Positions 1 to 8,751 are shown, counted from the first letter of the stretch. The stretch: DNA of 46,723 nucleotides from JBKEAJ01 sp047972135 (GCA_047972135.1 JBKEAJ010000017.1:1-46723), one strand, 5' to 3'. Notes: generated from the letters alone by a model not told the origin. Made by a program: numbers and translations.

Positions 1-86
1 ACATGAAACGAGCCATGAGAAGAGTTCTCACATACGAGAATGATTATATTGGCGAGATACATGTGGCAATTAAAAACAAAATATAA
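1..86 (+). CDS. C-terminal tail of an unidentified upstream gene (partial)
   Basis: Reading from the left edge, one frame stays open and ends at TAA 84-86, four bases before the permease start at 91. That tight spacing is typical of two genes in one operon, so this is probably the last 27 or so codons of an upstream gene. The visible residues (RAMRRVLTYEND, then IGEIHVAIKNKI) do not match a family I recognise. It could also be chance open frame, because the visible part is very short. Confidence 0.35.
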   Translation, partial: MKRAMRRVLTYENDYIGEIHVAIKNKI

Positions 87-90
87 ACAC

Positions 91-1401
91 ATGAATATAC
101 CCAAATCCAAAGTGGTAGAGAAAAAATATTTACTACCGTTTATACTGATAACTAGCCTGTTTGCTCTTTGGGGATTTGCCAACGATATCACCAATCCGAT
201 GGTGGCAGCTTTTAAGACAGTGATGGAAATATCCAATGCTAAAGCATCTTTGGTGCAGTTTGCTTTTTATGGGGGCTACGCTACTATGGCAATACCTGCC
301 GCCTTGTTTGTACAGAAATACAGCTACAAGAAAGGGATTTTATTGGGACTGACACTCTATGCCATTGGAGCATTGATGTTTTGGCCGGCAGCGCAATATC
401 AGGAGTTTCACTTCTTCCTTGTTTCCTTGTATATTCTGACCTTTGGCTTAGCATTTTTGGAAACCACTTCCAATCCTTTCATTATGTCGATGGGTAGCAA
501 GAATACCGCCACAAGGAGACTGAACTTAGCACAGTCCTTCAATCCTATGGGGTCTTTGTTGGGAATGTTTGTAGCATCAAGAGTTATATTGGCAGCCCTA
601 GATTCGGACAAACAGCGCAATGCCGCGGGGGAGCTTATTTTCTCTACACTTCCTGAGGCTACCAAAGAAGCAATGCGAACCCACGATTTGATGGTAATCC
701 GCAATCCATATGTTGCTTTGGGGCTTGTCGTTATTATAATGTTGGTGGTCATTGCCCTAGTAAAAATGCCACAAACGGGGCATGCCAATGAAATTCATCC
801 TTTACAGTCTGCTAAGCGCTTGATTAAAAATAAGATATATAGAGAGGGAGTAATCGCACAAGTTTTTTACGTAGCCACTCAGATTATGTGTTGGACTTTC
901 ATTATTCAATACGCCGATAACTTGGGAATAGACAAAGCGACAGCACAGATGTACAATATTGTGGCAATGGGTATTTTTCTGGCTAGTAGGTTTATCAGTA
1001 CCTTCCTGATGAAATACGTCAACAGCCGAAAGCTCCTTATGGTATTTGCGCTCGGCGGTATGACAACAATATTAGGAGTAATATTTATAAACGGTATGGG
1101 TGGACTATACTGCTTGGTGGCTACTTCGGCGTTTATGTCTCTGATGTTCCCCACGATTTATGGGATAGCATTAGAGGATGTGGGCGAAGACACTACGCTA
1201 GGTGCGGCAGGGCTTGTTATGGCAATCGTTGGCGGAGCGTTGATGCCTCCACTTCAAGGCGCAATTATAGATTTTGGTATTATAGATTTGAAGGTGCTAG
1301 GCTCCATGTCTGCTGTAAATGCCTCATTTATTCTACCGTTTATATGTTTCGTAGTGATAGCGATTTACGGCTATCGATCGTGTCGTTTTGCAGAGCAGTA
1401 G
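91..1401 (+). CDS. FucP-type sugar:H+ symporter (major facilitator superfamily)
   Basis: A 12-helix inner-membrane permease of the L-fucose/glucose/galactose/GlcNAc branch of the MFS. The N-terminal region holds the family signature LFALWGFANDITNPM, followed by alternating hydrophobic helices. An ATG exists at 40, but 91 is preferred. Translation from 91 gives about 436 residues, the usual length, with a short charged N-terminus, and the site is preceded by the A-rich AAATATAAACAC seen before other starts in this window. The substrate cannot be read from sequence. nagB lies about 0.9 kb downstream, so an amino sugar such as N-acetylglucosamine is a reasonable guess, with fucose or glucose as alternatives. 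Confidence 0.85.
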   Translation: MNIPKSKVVEKKYLLPFILITSLFALWGFANDITNPMVAAFKTVMEISNAKASLVQFAFYGGYATMAIPAALFVQKYSYKKGILLGLTLYAIGALMFWPAAQYQEFHFFLVSLYILTFGLAFLETTSNPFIMSMGSKNTATRRLNLAQSFNPMGSLLGMFVASRVILAALDSDKQRNAAGELIFSTLPEATKEAMRTHDLMVIRNPYVALGLVVIIMLVVIALVKMPQTGHANEIHPLQSAKRLIKNKIYREGVIAQVFYVATQIMCWTFIIQYADNLGIDKATAQMYNIVAMGIFLASRFISTFLMKYVNSRKLLMVFALGGMTTILGVIFINGMGGLYCLVATSAFMSLMFPTIYGIALEDVGEDTTLGAAGLVMAIVGGALMPPLQGAIIDFGIIDLKVLGSMSAVNASFILPFICFVVIAIYGYRSCRFAEQ

Positions 1402-1490
1402 CGGTGTTTTGCAGTAGGCTGTTTGTCCAAAAAACTGAATGTCTGAAATCTGAGTATCGAGTTATTACCCGGCTAGTCGCTAAAATATAT

Positions 1491-1498
1491 TATATTTG
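1491..1498 (+). promoter_or_regulatory. Bacteroidota -7 element (TATATTTG) for the MNT/HEPN pair
   Basis: TATATTTG is a perfect match to the Bacteroidota housekeeping -7 consensus TAnnTTTG. No clear TTTG is seen at -33. The start codon is at 1508, so the transcript should begin only a few bases before the ATG, giving a very short leader. Confidence 0.5.
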
Positions 1499-1507
1499 TA
1501 GGGTATA

Positions 1508-1825
1508 ATGAAAAAACAAACGAATCATATAACACTGTTGCTTAGAGAGTGTATCAATACCATAGACCCGACGGCAGAGGTGATACTTTACGGTTCTCGT
1601 GCACGTGGCGATGAACACGCTGGTTCGGATTGGGATATACTTATTTTGACAGAGTACGCAGCAGACCTTATGACAGAACGCCACTTTCGTGATAGACTTT
1701 ATGATTTGGAGTTGGAAATAGGAGAGGTATTTTCTGTTATTGTTTATTCTAAGGAAGACTGGGATACTAAGCAAGGTATTACTCCTTTTTATCAAAATGT
1801 TATATGCGAGGGGGTAAAGATATGA
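1508..1825 (+). CDS. MNT-type minimal nucleotidyltransferase (HEPN partner, antitoxin-like)
   Basis: A 105-residue minimal nucleotidyltransferase of the DNA polymerase beta fold. The active-site signature GS-x3-G-x5-SD-x-D is present as GSRARGDEHAGSDWD near residues 28-42, with hydrophobic strands on each side, so the metal-binding aspartates are intact. In characterised MNT/HEPN pairs the MNT protein neutralises the HEPN RNase, in some cases by adding AMP to a tyrosine. The next gene encodes a HEPN protein and starts inside this stop codon (ATGA overlap), which means the pair is translationally coupled. The call as a toxin-antitoxin module is inference from this layout. Confidence 0.85.
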   Translation: MKKQTNHITLLLRECINTIDPTAEVILYGSRARGDEHAGSDWDILILTEYAADLMTERHFRDRLYDLELEIGEVFSVIVYSKEDWDTKQGITPFYQNVICEGVKI

Positions 1826-2229
1826 CAGAACAAGAACGACAAATTTATGTAAAATATCGTATTGCGTGTGCTTATACCACATTTAAAGCAGCTAGAGTAG
1901 CTGATAGCGGTTTTTGGGATTCCTCAGTAAATAGGCTTTACTATGCCTTATTCTATGCAGTAAGTGCTCTTCTTGTGCAAAACCATATTCAAACAAAATC
2001 TCACTCATCTGTAAGAAGTCAGTTTTCCTTACTGTTTGTAAAAACGGGTAAATTTGAAAAAAAATATGGACGTCTTTTGTCGGAGTTGTTTGATTGGAGA
2101 CAAAAAGGAGACTATGATAATATATTTAGTTATAATGGTGAAGTTGTTGAACCCTTATTTGAACCTGTCGAAGAAATGATTAGTGCGATTGAAGATGAAA
2201 TAAAGGCTCGCAATGACGATAAAATGTAG
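1822..2229 (+). CDS. HEPN-domain protein (UPF0332-like), partner of the MNT protein
   Basis: A small all-helical HEPN protein of the UPF0332 kind. Family features are SVNRLYYALFYAVSALL near residues 30-45, the KSHSSVRSQF segment, and FDWRQKGDYD towards the C-terminus. The start at 1822 overlaps the TGA of the MNT gene as ATGA and has a GAGGGGG stretch just upstream. An earlier in-frame ATG at 1804 would add six residues but is less likely. HEPN partners of MNT proteins act as RNases in several toxin-antitoxin systems, with an R-x4-6-H catalytic motif. I see HSSVR but no textbook R-x4-6-H, so nuclease activity is not assured. Confidence 0.8.
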   Translation: MTEQERQIYVKYRIACAYTTFKAARVADSGFWDSSVNRLYYALFYAVSALLVQNHIQTKSHSSVRSQFSLLFVKTGKFEKKYGRLLSELFDWRQKGDYDNIFSYNGEVVEPLFEPVEEMISAIEDEIKARNDDKM

Positions 2230-2322
2230 GGGCAGGTCTTGTGTCTGTCCGACTGTTAAATTGGCTATTGAACATAGTGCGTAGAGCCTACAGCTTATTG
2301 CAAAAAAATATAAACATACAAA

Positions 2323-3117
2323 ATGAGACTAATAATTCAAAAGAACTACGAGAGCATATCGAAGTGTGTAGCAAACATAGTGATTAACAGGATAAAAGAG
2401 TTTCAGCCGACAGCCGACAGACCTTTTGTGTTGGGCTTGCCCACCGGTTCATCTCCGATAGGGGCTTACAAGGAGCTGATTTGTCGTCATAAGGCAGGCG
2501 AATTTTCTTTTCAGAATGTGGTAACTTTTAATATGGATGAGTATATTGGTTTGCCGCCTACGCATCCCCAAAGCTACCACCACTTCATGGATGAGCATCT
2601 ATTCAAACATGTAGACATACAGCCCGAGAATATCAACATTCTGAATGGGATGGCTGACGAGCTCGAAGAGGAGTGCCGCTTATATGAAGAGAAGATGGCA
2701 TCATACGGAGGTATTCATCTTTTCTTGGGGGGAGTAGGGATTGACGGGCATTTGGCATTCAACGAGCCATGTTCGTCATTGCAGTCGAGAACTCGCATAA
2801 AAACCTTGACTCACGACACTCTAGTTGCCAACTCTCGTTTTTTTGATAATGATATTAACAAAGTGCCCAAACAGTCTCTGACAGTGGGTGTTGGTACGGT
2901 TATGGATGCCAAGGAAGTTGTGATAATAGTCAACGGAATATCAAAAGCACAAGCATTGAGACACGCTGTTGAAGGCAGTGTTAGTCATTTTTGGACGATA
3001 TCAGCCATTCAGAATCACAGAAAAGGGGTAATTGTCTGCGACGAGGATGCTTGTGCAGATTTAAAGGTGAGCACCTACAAGTATTTCAAGGATATCGAAG
3101 CCGGTGAGGAACTGTAA
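2323..3117 (+). CDS. nagB: Glucosamine-6-phosphate deaminase
   Basis: Converts glucosamine-6-phosphate to fructose-6-phosphate and ammonia in the cytoplasm, the committing step that feeds amino sugars into glycolysis. At 264 residues it matches the family length (E. coli 266). Visible signatures are the phosphate-binding LGLPTGSSPIGAYKEL near residue 38, FNMDEYIGL with the catalytic aspartate near 72, and GGVGIDGHLAFNEP with the catalytic Asp/His near 140. The start is preceded by AAATATAAACATACAAA and no Shine-Dalgarno. With the FucP-type permease upstream it suggests a small amino-sugar locus split by the MNT/HEPN pair. Confidence 0.95.
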   Translation: MRLIIQKNYESISKCVANIVINRIKEFQPTADRPFVLGLPTGSSPIGAYKELICRHKAGEFSFQNVVTFNMDEYIGLPPTHPQSYHHFMDEHLFKHVDIQPENINILNGMADELEEECRLYEEKMASYGGIHLFLGGVGIDGHLAFNEPCSSLQSRTRIKTLTHDTLVANSRFFDNDINKVPKQSLTVGVGTVMDAKEVVIIVNGISKAQALRHAVEGSVSHFWTISAIQNHRKGVIVCDEDACADLKVSTYKYFKDIEAGEEL

Positions 3118-3249
3118 ATGAGAACATGTAGCTAACAGCAACTTGAATATCTCTATTTATTTACGCGATTTTTCAATGTCAATTCTTTCGGGATACGGCA
3201 AAAATCATTAGCTTTGGAGCTAATAATACAACCATTAAAAAATAAAATA

Positions 3250-4704
3250 ATGGGAATACTATCGCAACTACAACCGCAACCGATATGGGATTTTTTTGAA
3301 AGGATATGCGAAGTGCCACGTCCCTCGGGCAAGGAAGAAAAAATTATAGCAATGCTAATAGACTTTGCCAAAGAGAACAATTTGGAGTGGAAAAAAGACG
3401 ATGTCGGCAATGTGTTGATTAGCAAGCCTGCAACGGCAGGGAAAGAGGGAGTAGCCCCTGTGGTTTTGCAGTCACATATCGACATGGTGTGCGAGAAGAA
3501 TAGCGACAAGGAGCATGACTTTGAAAACGACCCGATTACTCCTATTATCGACGGCGGATGGGTTTATGCCGACAACACCACTCTTGGAGCCGACAATGGC
3601 ATGGGTATGGCGGCACAGATGGCAGTGCTTGTTGCCGATAATATTCGTCATGGTGCAATAGAATGTCTGTTTACCGTAACCGAAGAAACGGGTCTTGTTG
3701 GGGCAAAGGAGATAAAAGCAGGCTTTTTTGAGTCGCAGAGGCTGATTAACTTAGATTCTGAGGACGACCACGAGATTTTTATGGGCTGTGCAGGTGGCAT
3801 AGACACTACGGCAACATTTACATATACCAAAGAAGCTCCACAGTCGGATAGTGTAACTTTCTCTCTGAGTGTAACAGGCTTAAAGGGAGGGCATTCCGGT
3901 GGTGATATTCATTTGGAGCGAGGGAATGCCAATAAACTGCTTTCCCGTTTTCTGTGGCAAGTCAAAGACAAATTTTCCATCAGTCTTGCAGAATTTAATG
4001 GGGGCAGTCTCCGCAATGCTATTCCACGTGAGGCGAAGGCTGTCATTACCTGTCCGTCTGAGCATAAGGAGCATTTGGTGGCAGAGTTCAACCATTATAG
4101 GTCTGATATAGAAAATGAATACTCATTTTCTGATGCAGGAGTAAAACTGTCTATATCGTCTGCCGATTTGCCTGAATTTGTGATAGATAGAGCGACAAGC
4201 ACTAATTTTCTTAATGCTCTAGTAGCGTGTCCGCATGGAGTTATAGCCAAGAGTACACGTATGGAAAATCTTGTGGAGACCTCTACAAACCTTGCGGCTG
4301 TAAAGTTTGTTGATGGCAATAAGATAATGATAACTACTAGTCAGCGCAGTGAGATTGAGTCTCGTAAGATGTATGTAAAGGATATGGTAGTTTCGGTTTT
4401 CAGGATGGCAGGAGCAGAGGTGGCAAATTCCGATGGTTATTGCGGTTGGACTCCCAATCCGGACTCCGAGCTGTTGAAAGTTACCCGTAGTACTTACGAA
4501 GGATTATTTGGGACAAAGCCTGATGTTCATGCTATTCATGCAGGTTTAGAGTGTGGATTGTTTTCGGCGAAATACCCTACATTAGATATGGTTTCGTTCG
4601 GACCTAATATCCGAGATGCCCACTCGCCGAAGGAAAAGACTGAAATTAAGTCTGTTGAGAAATTTTGGAAAATGCTGGTGGCTGTTCTTGAAAATTTACA
4701 GTGA
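3250..4704 (+). CDS. pepD: Aminoacyl-histidine dipeptidase (peptidase D, M20 family)
   Basis: A cytosolic two-zinc dipeptidase that cleaves Xaa-His dipeptides such as carnosine. Metal and catalytic residues are visible in order: QSHIDMVCEKN (His/Asp), TTLGADNGMGMAA (bridging Asp), TVTEETGLVGA (catalytic Glu pair), LINLDSEDD, and a C-terminal IHAGLECGLF with PNIRDAHSPKE supplying the last His. The open frame begins at 3214, but ATG 3250 gives 484 residues, the usual family length, with an A-rich leader directly before it. It appears to be a single-gene unit. Confidence 0.93.
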   Translation: MGILSQLQPQPIWDFFERICEVPRPSGKEEKIIAMLIDFAKENNLEWKKDDVGNVLISKPATAGKEGVAPVVLQSHIDMVCEKNSDKEHDFENDPITPIIDGGWVYADNTTLGADNGMGMAAQMAVLVADNIRHGAIECLFTVTEETGLVGAKEIKAGFFESQRLINLDSEDDHEIFMGCAGGIDTTATFTYTKEAPQSDSVTFSLSVTGLKGGHSGGDIHLERGNANKLLSRFLWQVKDKFSISLAEFNGGSLRNAIPREAKAVITCPSEHKEHLVAEFNHYRSDIENEYSFSDAGVKLSISSADLPEFVIDRATSTNFLNALVACPHGVIAKSTRMENLVETSTNLAAVKFVDGNKIMITTSQRSEIESRKMYVKDMVVSVFRMAGAEVANSDGYCGWTPNPDSELLKVTRSTYEGLFGTKPDVHAIHAGLECGLFSAKYPTLDMVSFGPNIRDAHSPKEKTEIKSVEKFWKMLVAVLENLQ

Positions 4705-4757
4705 ACAAAAGTCTAATCTTGCTTGTTGATTTAAGAAAGTAAGATTAAAGGACTATT

Positions 4758-5846
4758 GTGAAAAGTTTTAAGGCTAGTATTATTTTTTTTGTATTGATGT
4801 CGGCGGTGCTTGTGTGCACTGCTCAGAATGCCGTGTCTCTCAAAAAAGTCGGACAGGACAACCGAGAGCCGTACAAGTATAAATATTGGTTGCCGTTTTT
4901 GGGCAAGAAAGCTGCGAGCAGGGGGTTTAAATTGCCTCTGCCTCACGGTGTTATGATTAACTATATGCCTTTGAGTCAGAAAGTTCAGATTTCTGACATG
5001 GGGGTTGGTATCAACGATTTCAACATCAATAACGTACAAGACATTGTTAGTATTGATGGGGCTTCCGTCAGTGGTTATACGCTCAATATGCGTTTGGATA
5101 CGTGGGTTCTGCCTTTTCTGAATGTGTACACGCTAATAGGATATAATAAGAGTAATATCGAAGTACCTTTGTCCTTGAATGCCGATGGAGCATTGGGAGG
5201 CGTGTTGAGTGGGGTGTATAACGATCTGGAGAACGGCACATACACTGCACGGTCGAGTTCTACGGGTGAGTATTTCGGATTGGGGGCAATGTTTGCAGGA
5301 GGCATAGGTCCAATGTTTTTTTCTTGGGATATTAATCATACGTGGACAGGAACCGACAAGCTCGACAAGCCTGCACGTATCCTTATCACAGGCATTAGAA
5401 CTGGACCCATCATCAGAATAAAGAACAAGGAAAATATGAATGTAGTACTGTGGGCAGGCATGATGTATTCAAATTTGGCTAGTACCACTACTGGTAGGAT
5501 TTCGGTCAATGAGTTGTTTCCCAATTTTAATGAGGGCAAGGAGGGAGCGTTGACAAAGATGGAGACATGGTACGGCAACCTGTCGCCAAGGGATAAGATT
5601 AAATATGCCATTCCCTATGGTGTTGTTACTAAGACAGTTGAGGGTATGGATGGCAATGGTGAGATATCTTACCACATGAAGAAGTCTATCAAACGTCCTT
5701 TCAACTTGTTGTTGGGAGCGCAGTGGCAAATAAACGAAATATGGCAGCTCAGGATGGAGCAACAGATGCTAGGCGACAGGACGGCAACACTTCTATCATT
5801 GAATTACAGATTTGGTCTGCCTTTTAGAGGGATAAAGGATAATTAG
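4758..5846 (+). CDS. Exported protein of unknown function, probable outer-membrane beta-barrel
   Basis: A 362-residue protein I cannot assign. It starts with GTG and has a clear signal peptide (KSFKASIIFFVLMSAVLVCTAQ), so it is exported. The mature part alternates short amphipathic strands rich in Tyr, Trp and Gly, for example TLIGYNKSN, YFGLGAMFAGGIG and WAGMMYSNL. The C-terminus TATLLSLNYRFGLPF looks like the closing strands of an outer-membrane barrel. A start at the in-frame ATG 4797 would destroy the signal peptide, so GTG is preferred. The gene stands alone between pepD and thrS. The barrel call is inference. Confidence 0.6.
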   Translation: MKSFKASIIFFVLMSAVLVCTAQNAVSLKKVGQDNREPYKYKYWLPFLGKKAASRGFKLPLPHGVMINYMPLSQKVQISDMGVGINDFNINNVQDIVSIDGASVSGYTLNMRLDTWVLPFLNVYTLIGYNKSNIEVPLSLNADGALGGVLSGVYNDLENGTYTARSSSTGEYFGLGAMFAGGIGPMFFSWDINHTWTGTDKLDKPARILITGIRTGPIIRIKNKENMNVVLWAGMMYSNLASTTTGRISVNELFPNFNEGKEGALTKMETWYGNLSPRDKIKYAIPYGVVTKTVEGMDGNGEISYHMKKSIKRPFNLLLGAQWQINEIWQLRMEQQMLGDRTATLLSLNYRFGLPFRGIKDN

Positions 5847-5892
5847 TGCTTCGCCCTACACTTTCATCTATAAGGTTTTCAGCCTTTCCAAG

Positions 5893-5950
5893 CGTCATTG
5901 CAAGGAGCTGGCGACGAAGCAACTTCTACCACAACGAACAGATTGCCACT
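5893..5950 (+). repeat. Degenerate copy of the 76-bp CGTCATTGCGAG palindromic element (copy A)
   Basis: The left part (CGTCATTGC, AGGAGCTGGCGACGAAGCAA, then CAGATTGCCAC) matches the copies at 31103, 31733 and 43144. The right end has been lost or mutated. The rest of the 5847-6083 gap shows no gene. Confidence 0.75.
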
Positions 5951-6083
5951 AGAATATGGCATAAATCTTGCCTAGTTTACACTATATGATACTTAGTTTT
6001 GTGTGTGTTCCCGCTTTTTAGCGAGCCAATGTGTTTGTAAATTTAATCCCGAGTTTTTGGAATTTTGGAATTTCTTAGATTCC

Positions 6084-6119
6084 TTGTTGGCGGGATGAGC
6101 TTATAATTTCTTATCTTTG
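6084..6119 (+). promoter_or_regulatory. Promoter of thrS
   Basis: TATCTTTG at 6112-6119 is a perfect Bacteroidota -7 element. A TTGTTGG stretch about 21-25 bases upstream can serve as the -33 box. The leader to the thrS ATG at 6148 would be about 25 bases. Confidence 0.6.
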
Positions 6120-6147
6120 CGGGCAACAAAAACAGATTTAATCAATT

Positions 6148-8103
6148 ATGATAAAACTTACATTGCCCGACGGCAGTATACGAGAGCTAGAGTCGGGAAT
6201 AAGCGGTTTCGATTTTGCGAGGAGCATCAGCAATAAGTTGGCAAAGGACGCTTTGGCAGTTGAGATAGACGGCGAAGTCAGAGATTTGACGACTAAACTG
6301 GATAAAGACGCACAGGTAAATATACTGACATGGGAAACTGATGGTGGCAAGCATGCTTTTTGGCATTCGTCGGCACACTTGTTGGCAGAGGCGATAGAGG
6401 CTATTTATCCTGGCACTAAATTCGGAATAGGTCCCACCGTAGATGTAGGTTTTTATTATGACATAGACTTGCCTGAAGGGAAGGTGATAAGCGAAAATGA
6501 TTTTCCTGCTATTGAGAACAAGATGCTTGAGTTGGCACGTCAAAAAAATGATATCACGAGAAAAGATATTTCCAAAGCGGATGCCTTGAAGTTGTTTGGT
6601 GATAAAGGTGATGAGTATAAGACTGAGTTAATCAGTGAGTTGGAGGACGGCACTATCACGCTCTATTCGCAAGGCAGCTTTACGGATTTATGTCGGGGAC
6701 CTCACCTCAGAAATACAGAGCAGATAAAAGCTATTAAGCTGACGGCGGTAGCAGGAGCTTACTGGCGTGGCGATGAAAAGAACAAACAGCTGACTCGCAT
6801 TTACGGAGTTACTTTTCCCAAGCAAAAGATGCTGGAGGAGTATTTGGTTTTGTTGGAAGAAGCCAAGAAGCGCGACCATCGAAAGATAGGGAAAGAATTG
6901 GAGCTATTTACTTTTTCGCAGAATGTTGGTCAGGGTTTGCCTATGTGGCTTCCCAAGGGTGCTATGCTTCGTGAGCAGTTGGAGATTTTTTTGAAAAAGG
7001 TACAGAAGAAATATGGTTATAGTCAGGTGATTACTCCTCATATTGGTAATATTGAGCTATATAAGAAATCAGGACACTACGAAAAGTATGGCAAGGACTC
7101 GTTTCAGCCCATACTCACACCTGCCGAAGGAGAGTCTTACTTGTTGAAGCCGATGAATTGTCCGCATCACTGCGAGCTGTACAGTTCTAAGCCTCGTTCG
7201 TATAGGGATTTGCCTGTTAGGATGGCAGAGTTTGGCACTGTTTACCGATATGAGATGAGCGGCGAGCTTCACGGGCTTACTCGTGTGAGGGGTTTCACGC
7301 AGGACGATGCACACATCTTCTGTCGTCCCGATCAGTTGAAGGAGGAGTTTTTGAAGGTAATAGATATAATATTTATCATATTCAATGCTCTTGATTTTGA
7401 GGAATATACAGCTCAGATATCGCTGAGAGACCCTGAAAATACGACAAAATATATAGGATCGTCAGAGAACTGGGACAAGGCAGAGCGAGCCATCATTGAG
7501 GCTTGCGAGGAGCGAGGCTTAAATACGGTAGTAGAGCTTGGCGAGGCAGCATTTTATGGTCCTAAATTGGACTTTATGATAAAGGATGCTTTGGGAAGGA
7601 GCTGGCAGTTAGGGACGATACAAGTAGACTACAATCTGCCCGAGCGCTTTGGCTTGGAGTATATCGGGGCAGACGACCAAAAGCACCGTCCGGTGATGAT
7701 ACATCGTGCACCTTTTGGTTCTATGGAGCGTTTTGTTGCTGTGTTGATAGAGCATACGGCGGGTAAATTTCCCTTATGGTTGTCGCCCGATCAGGTGGTT
7801 GTGCTACCTGTTGGCGAGCGATTCAATGAATATGCCCACAGCGTGGCAGCGAGCTTAAATGCTGGAGACATCAGAACTATTGTTGACGAGCGCAACGAGA
7901 AAGTAGGGCGTAAAATCCGTGATAATGAGTTGAAGCGTATTCCATATTTGCTGATAGTGGGCGAGACGGAGATGGAAGAGAATGCGGTGTCGGTAAGACG
8001 TCAAGGCGAAGGTGATAAAGGGAAAATGAGTATTGATGATTTTGCTGAGTACGTTAATAGACAGGTTGAAGAACAAATGAATAAACATACTATTGCAAAG
8101 TAG
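6148..8103 (+). CDS. thrS: Threonyl-tRNA synthetase
   Basis: Charges tRNA-Thr with threonine; a class II synthetase of 651 residues, full length. Domains in order are an N-terminal TGS domain (residues 1-60), the editing domain with HSSAHLLAEAI (about 72-82) and CRGPHL (about 185), the catalytic core, and the C-terminal anticodon-binding domain (from about 545). In the core, the zinc and active-site segments MNCPHHCELY, RGFTQDDAHIFC and IHRAPFGSMERF are intact. It is the first gene of the thrS-infC-rpmI-rplT order common in bacteria, although infC also seems to have its own promoter inside the 3' end of thrS. Confidence 0.97.
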   Translation: MIKLTLPDGSIRELESGISGFDFARSISNKLAKDALAVEIDGEVRDLTTKLDKDAQVNILTWETDGGKHAFWHSSAHLLAEAIEAIYPGTKFGIGPTVDVGFYYDIDLPEGKVISENDFPAIENKMLELARQKNDITRKDISKADALKLFGDKGDEYKTELISELEDGTITLYSQGSFTDLCRGPHLRNTEQIKAIKLTAVAGAYWRGDEKNKQLTRIYGVTFPKQKMLEEYLVLLEEAKKRDHRKIGKELELFTFSQNVGQGLPMWLPKGAMLREQLEIFLKKVQKKYGYSQVITPHIGNIELYKKSGHYEKYGKDSFQPILTPAEGESYLLKPMNCPHHCELYSSKPRSYRDLPVRMAEFGTVYRYEMSGELHGLTRVRGFTQDDAHIFCRPDQLKEEFLKVIDIIFIIFNALDFEEYTAQISLRDPENTTKYIGSSENWDKAERAIIEACEERGLNTVVELGEAAFYGPKLDFMIKDALGRSWQLGTIQVDYNLPERFGLEYIGADDQKHRPVMIHRAPFGSMERFVAVLIEHTAGKFPLWLSPDQVVVLPVGERFNEYAHSVAASLNAGDIRTIVDERNEKVGRKIRDNELKRIPYLLIVGETEMEENAVSVRRQGEGDKGKMSIDDFAEYVNRQVEEQMNKHTIAK

Positions 8104-8123
8104 CAGAAAATGTTATAACTTTG
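8093..8123 (+). promoter_or_regulatory. Internal promoter for infC, inside the thrS 3' end
   Basis: TTG at 8093-8095 and TAACTTTG at 8116-8123 are spaced 20 bases apart, matching the Bacteroidota TTTG/TAnnTTTG pattern. Transcription from here would start near 8130 and include the Shine-Dalgarno site of infC. Confidence 0.55.
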
Positions 8124-8152
8124 CGGCGAAAAATTGTTTAACTTAAAGAAAT

Positions 8153-8169
8153 AGGAGGAAATAGCAATT
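8153..8169 (+). promoter_or_regulatory. Strong Shine-Dalgarno site and AUU start codon of infC
   Basis: AGGAGG at 8153-8158 lies eight bases before an in-frame ATT at 8167-8169. This is ideal Shine-Dalgarno spacing and decides the start. Almost no other gene in the window has such a site. Confidence 0.75.
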
Positions 8170-8724
8170 AACAACAACAGGAAACGAGCTTACCGCCCGA
8201 TGAGGCAGAAAGAACCCGAGCATAGGGTTAATGAGAAAATAACGACACCCGAAGTACGATTGGTGGGTGATGGGATTGAACCTGGAGTTTACCCCTTGTC
8301 GAAGGCTCTGCAATTTGCAGACGAGCAGGATTTAGATTTGGTGGAGATTTCGCCAAACGCTAAGCCTCCGGTATGCAAGATTGTTGATTATCAGAAGTTT
8401 TTGTATCAGCAAAAAAAGAAGCAGAAGGAGATAAAGGCGAAGGCAGTAAAGGTTGTGGTAAAAGAAGTTCGATTTGGGCCAAACACTGACGAGCACGATT
8501 TCAATTTCAAGCTACGTCATGCAGAGAATTTCCTGAAAGAAGGTTGTAAGGTTAAAGCCTACGTATTCTTTAAGGGGCGCAGTATTTTGTTTAAGGACAA
8601 GGGCGAAATCTTGTTGTTGAGGTTTGCCGAGGCATTAGAAGAGGTCGGCAAGCTTGACCACATGCCGAAATTAGAAGGTAAGCGTATGATAATTCATATG
8701 TCGCCAAGAAAAACGACGAAGTAG
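8167..8724 (+). CDS. infC: Translation initiation factor IF-3
   Basis: IF-3 binds the 30S subunit, blocks premature joining of 50S and rejects non-canonical start codons. The N-domain (EHRVNEKI, VRLVGDG, VEISPNAKPPVCKI) and C-domain (KEVRFGPNTDEHDFNFKLRHA, then KAYVFFKGRSILF and GKRMIIHMSP) are both complete. The first ATG in frame is at 8200, but that lies 41 bases from the Shine-Dalgarno site. An ATT at 8167, eight bases from AGGAGG, adds the basic residues NNNRKRAYRP, giving 185 residues. E. coli infC also starts at AUU, where IF-3 represses its own translation, so the same autoregulation is inferred here. Confidence 0.93.
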   Translation: MNNNRKRAYRPMRQKEPEHRVNEKITTPEVRLVGDGIEPGVYPLSKALQFADEQDLDLVEISPNAKPPVCKIVDYQKFLYQQKKKQKEIKAKAVKVVVKEVRFGPNTDEHDFNFKLRHAENFLKEGCKVKAYVFFKGRSILFKDKGEILLLRFAEALEEVGKLDHMPKLEGKRMIIHMSPRKTTK

Positions 8725-8751
8725 AAATTATTTACAATAAATATAGTAGTA

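Noticed and set aside
4714..4746. TAATCTT/AAGATTA hairpin after pepD as a terminator
   Set aside because: The stem is weak and AT-only with no T run following, so it was not annotated.
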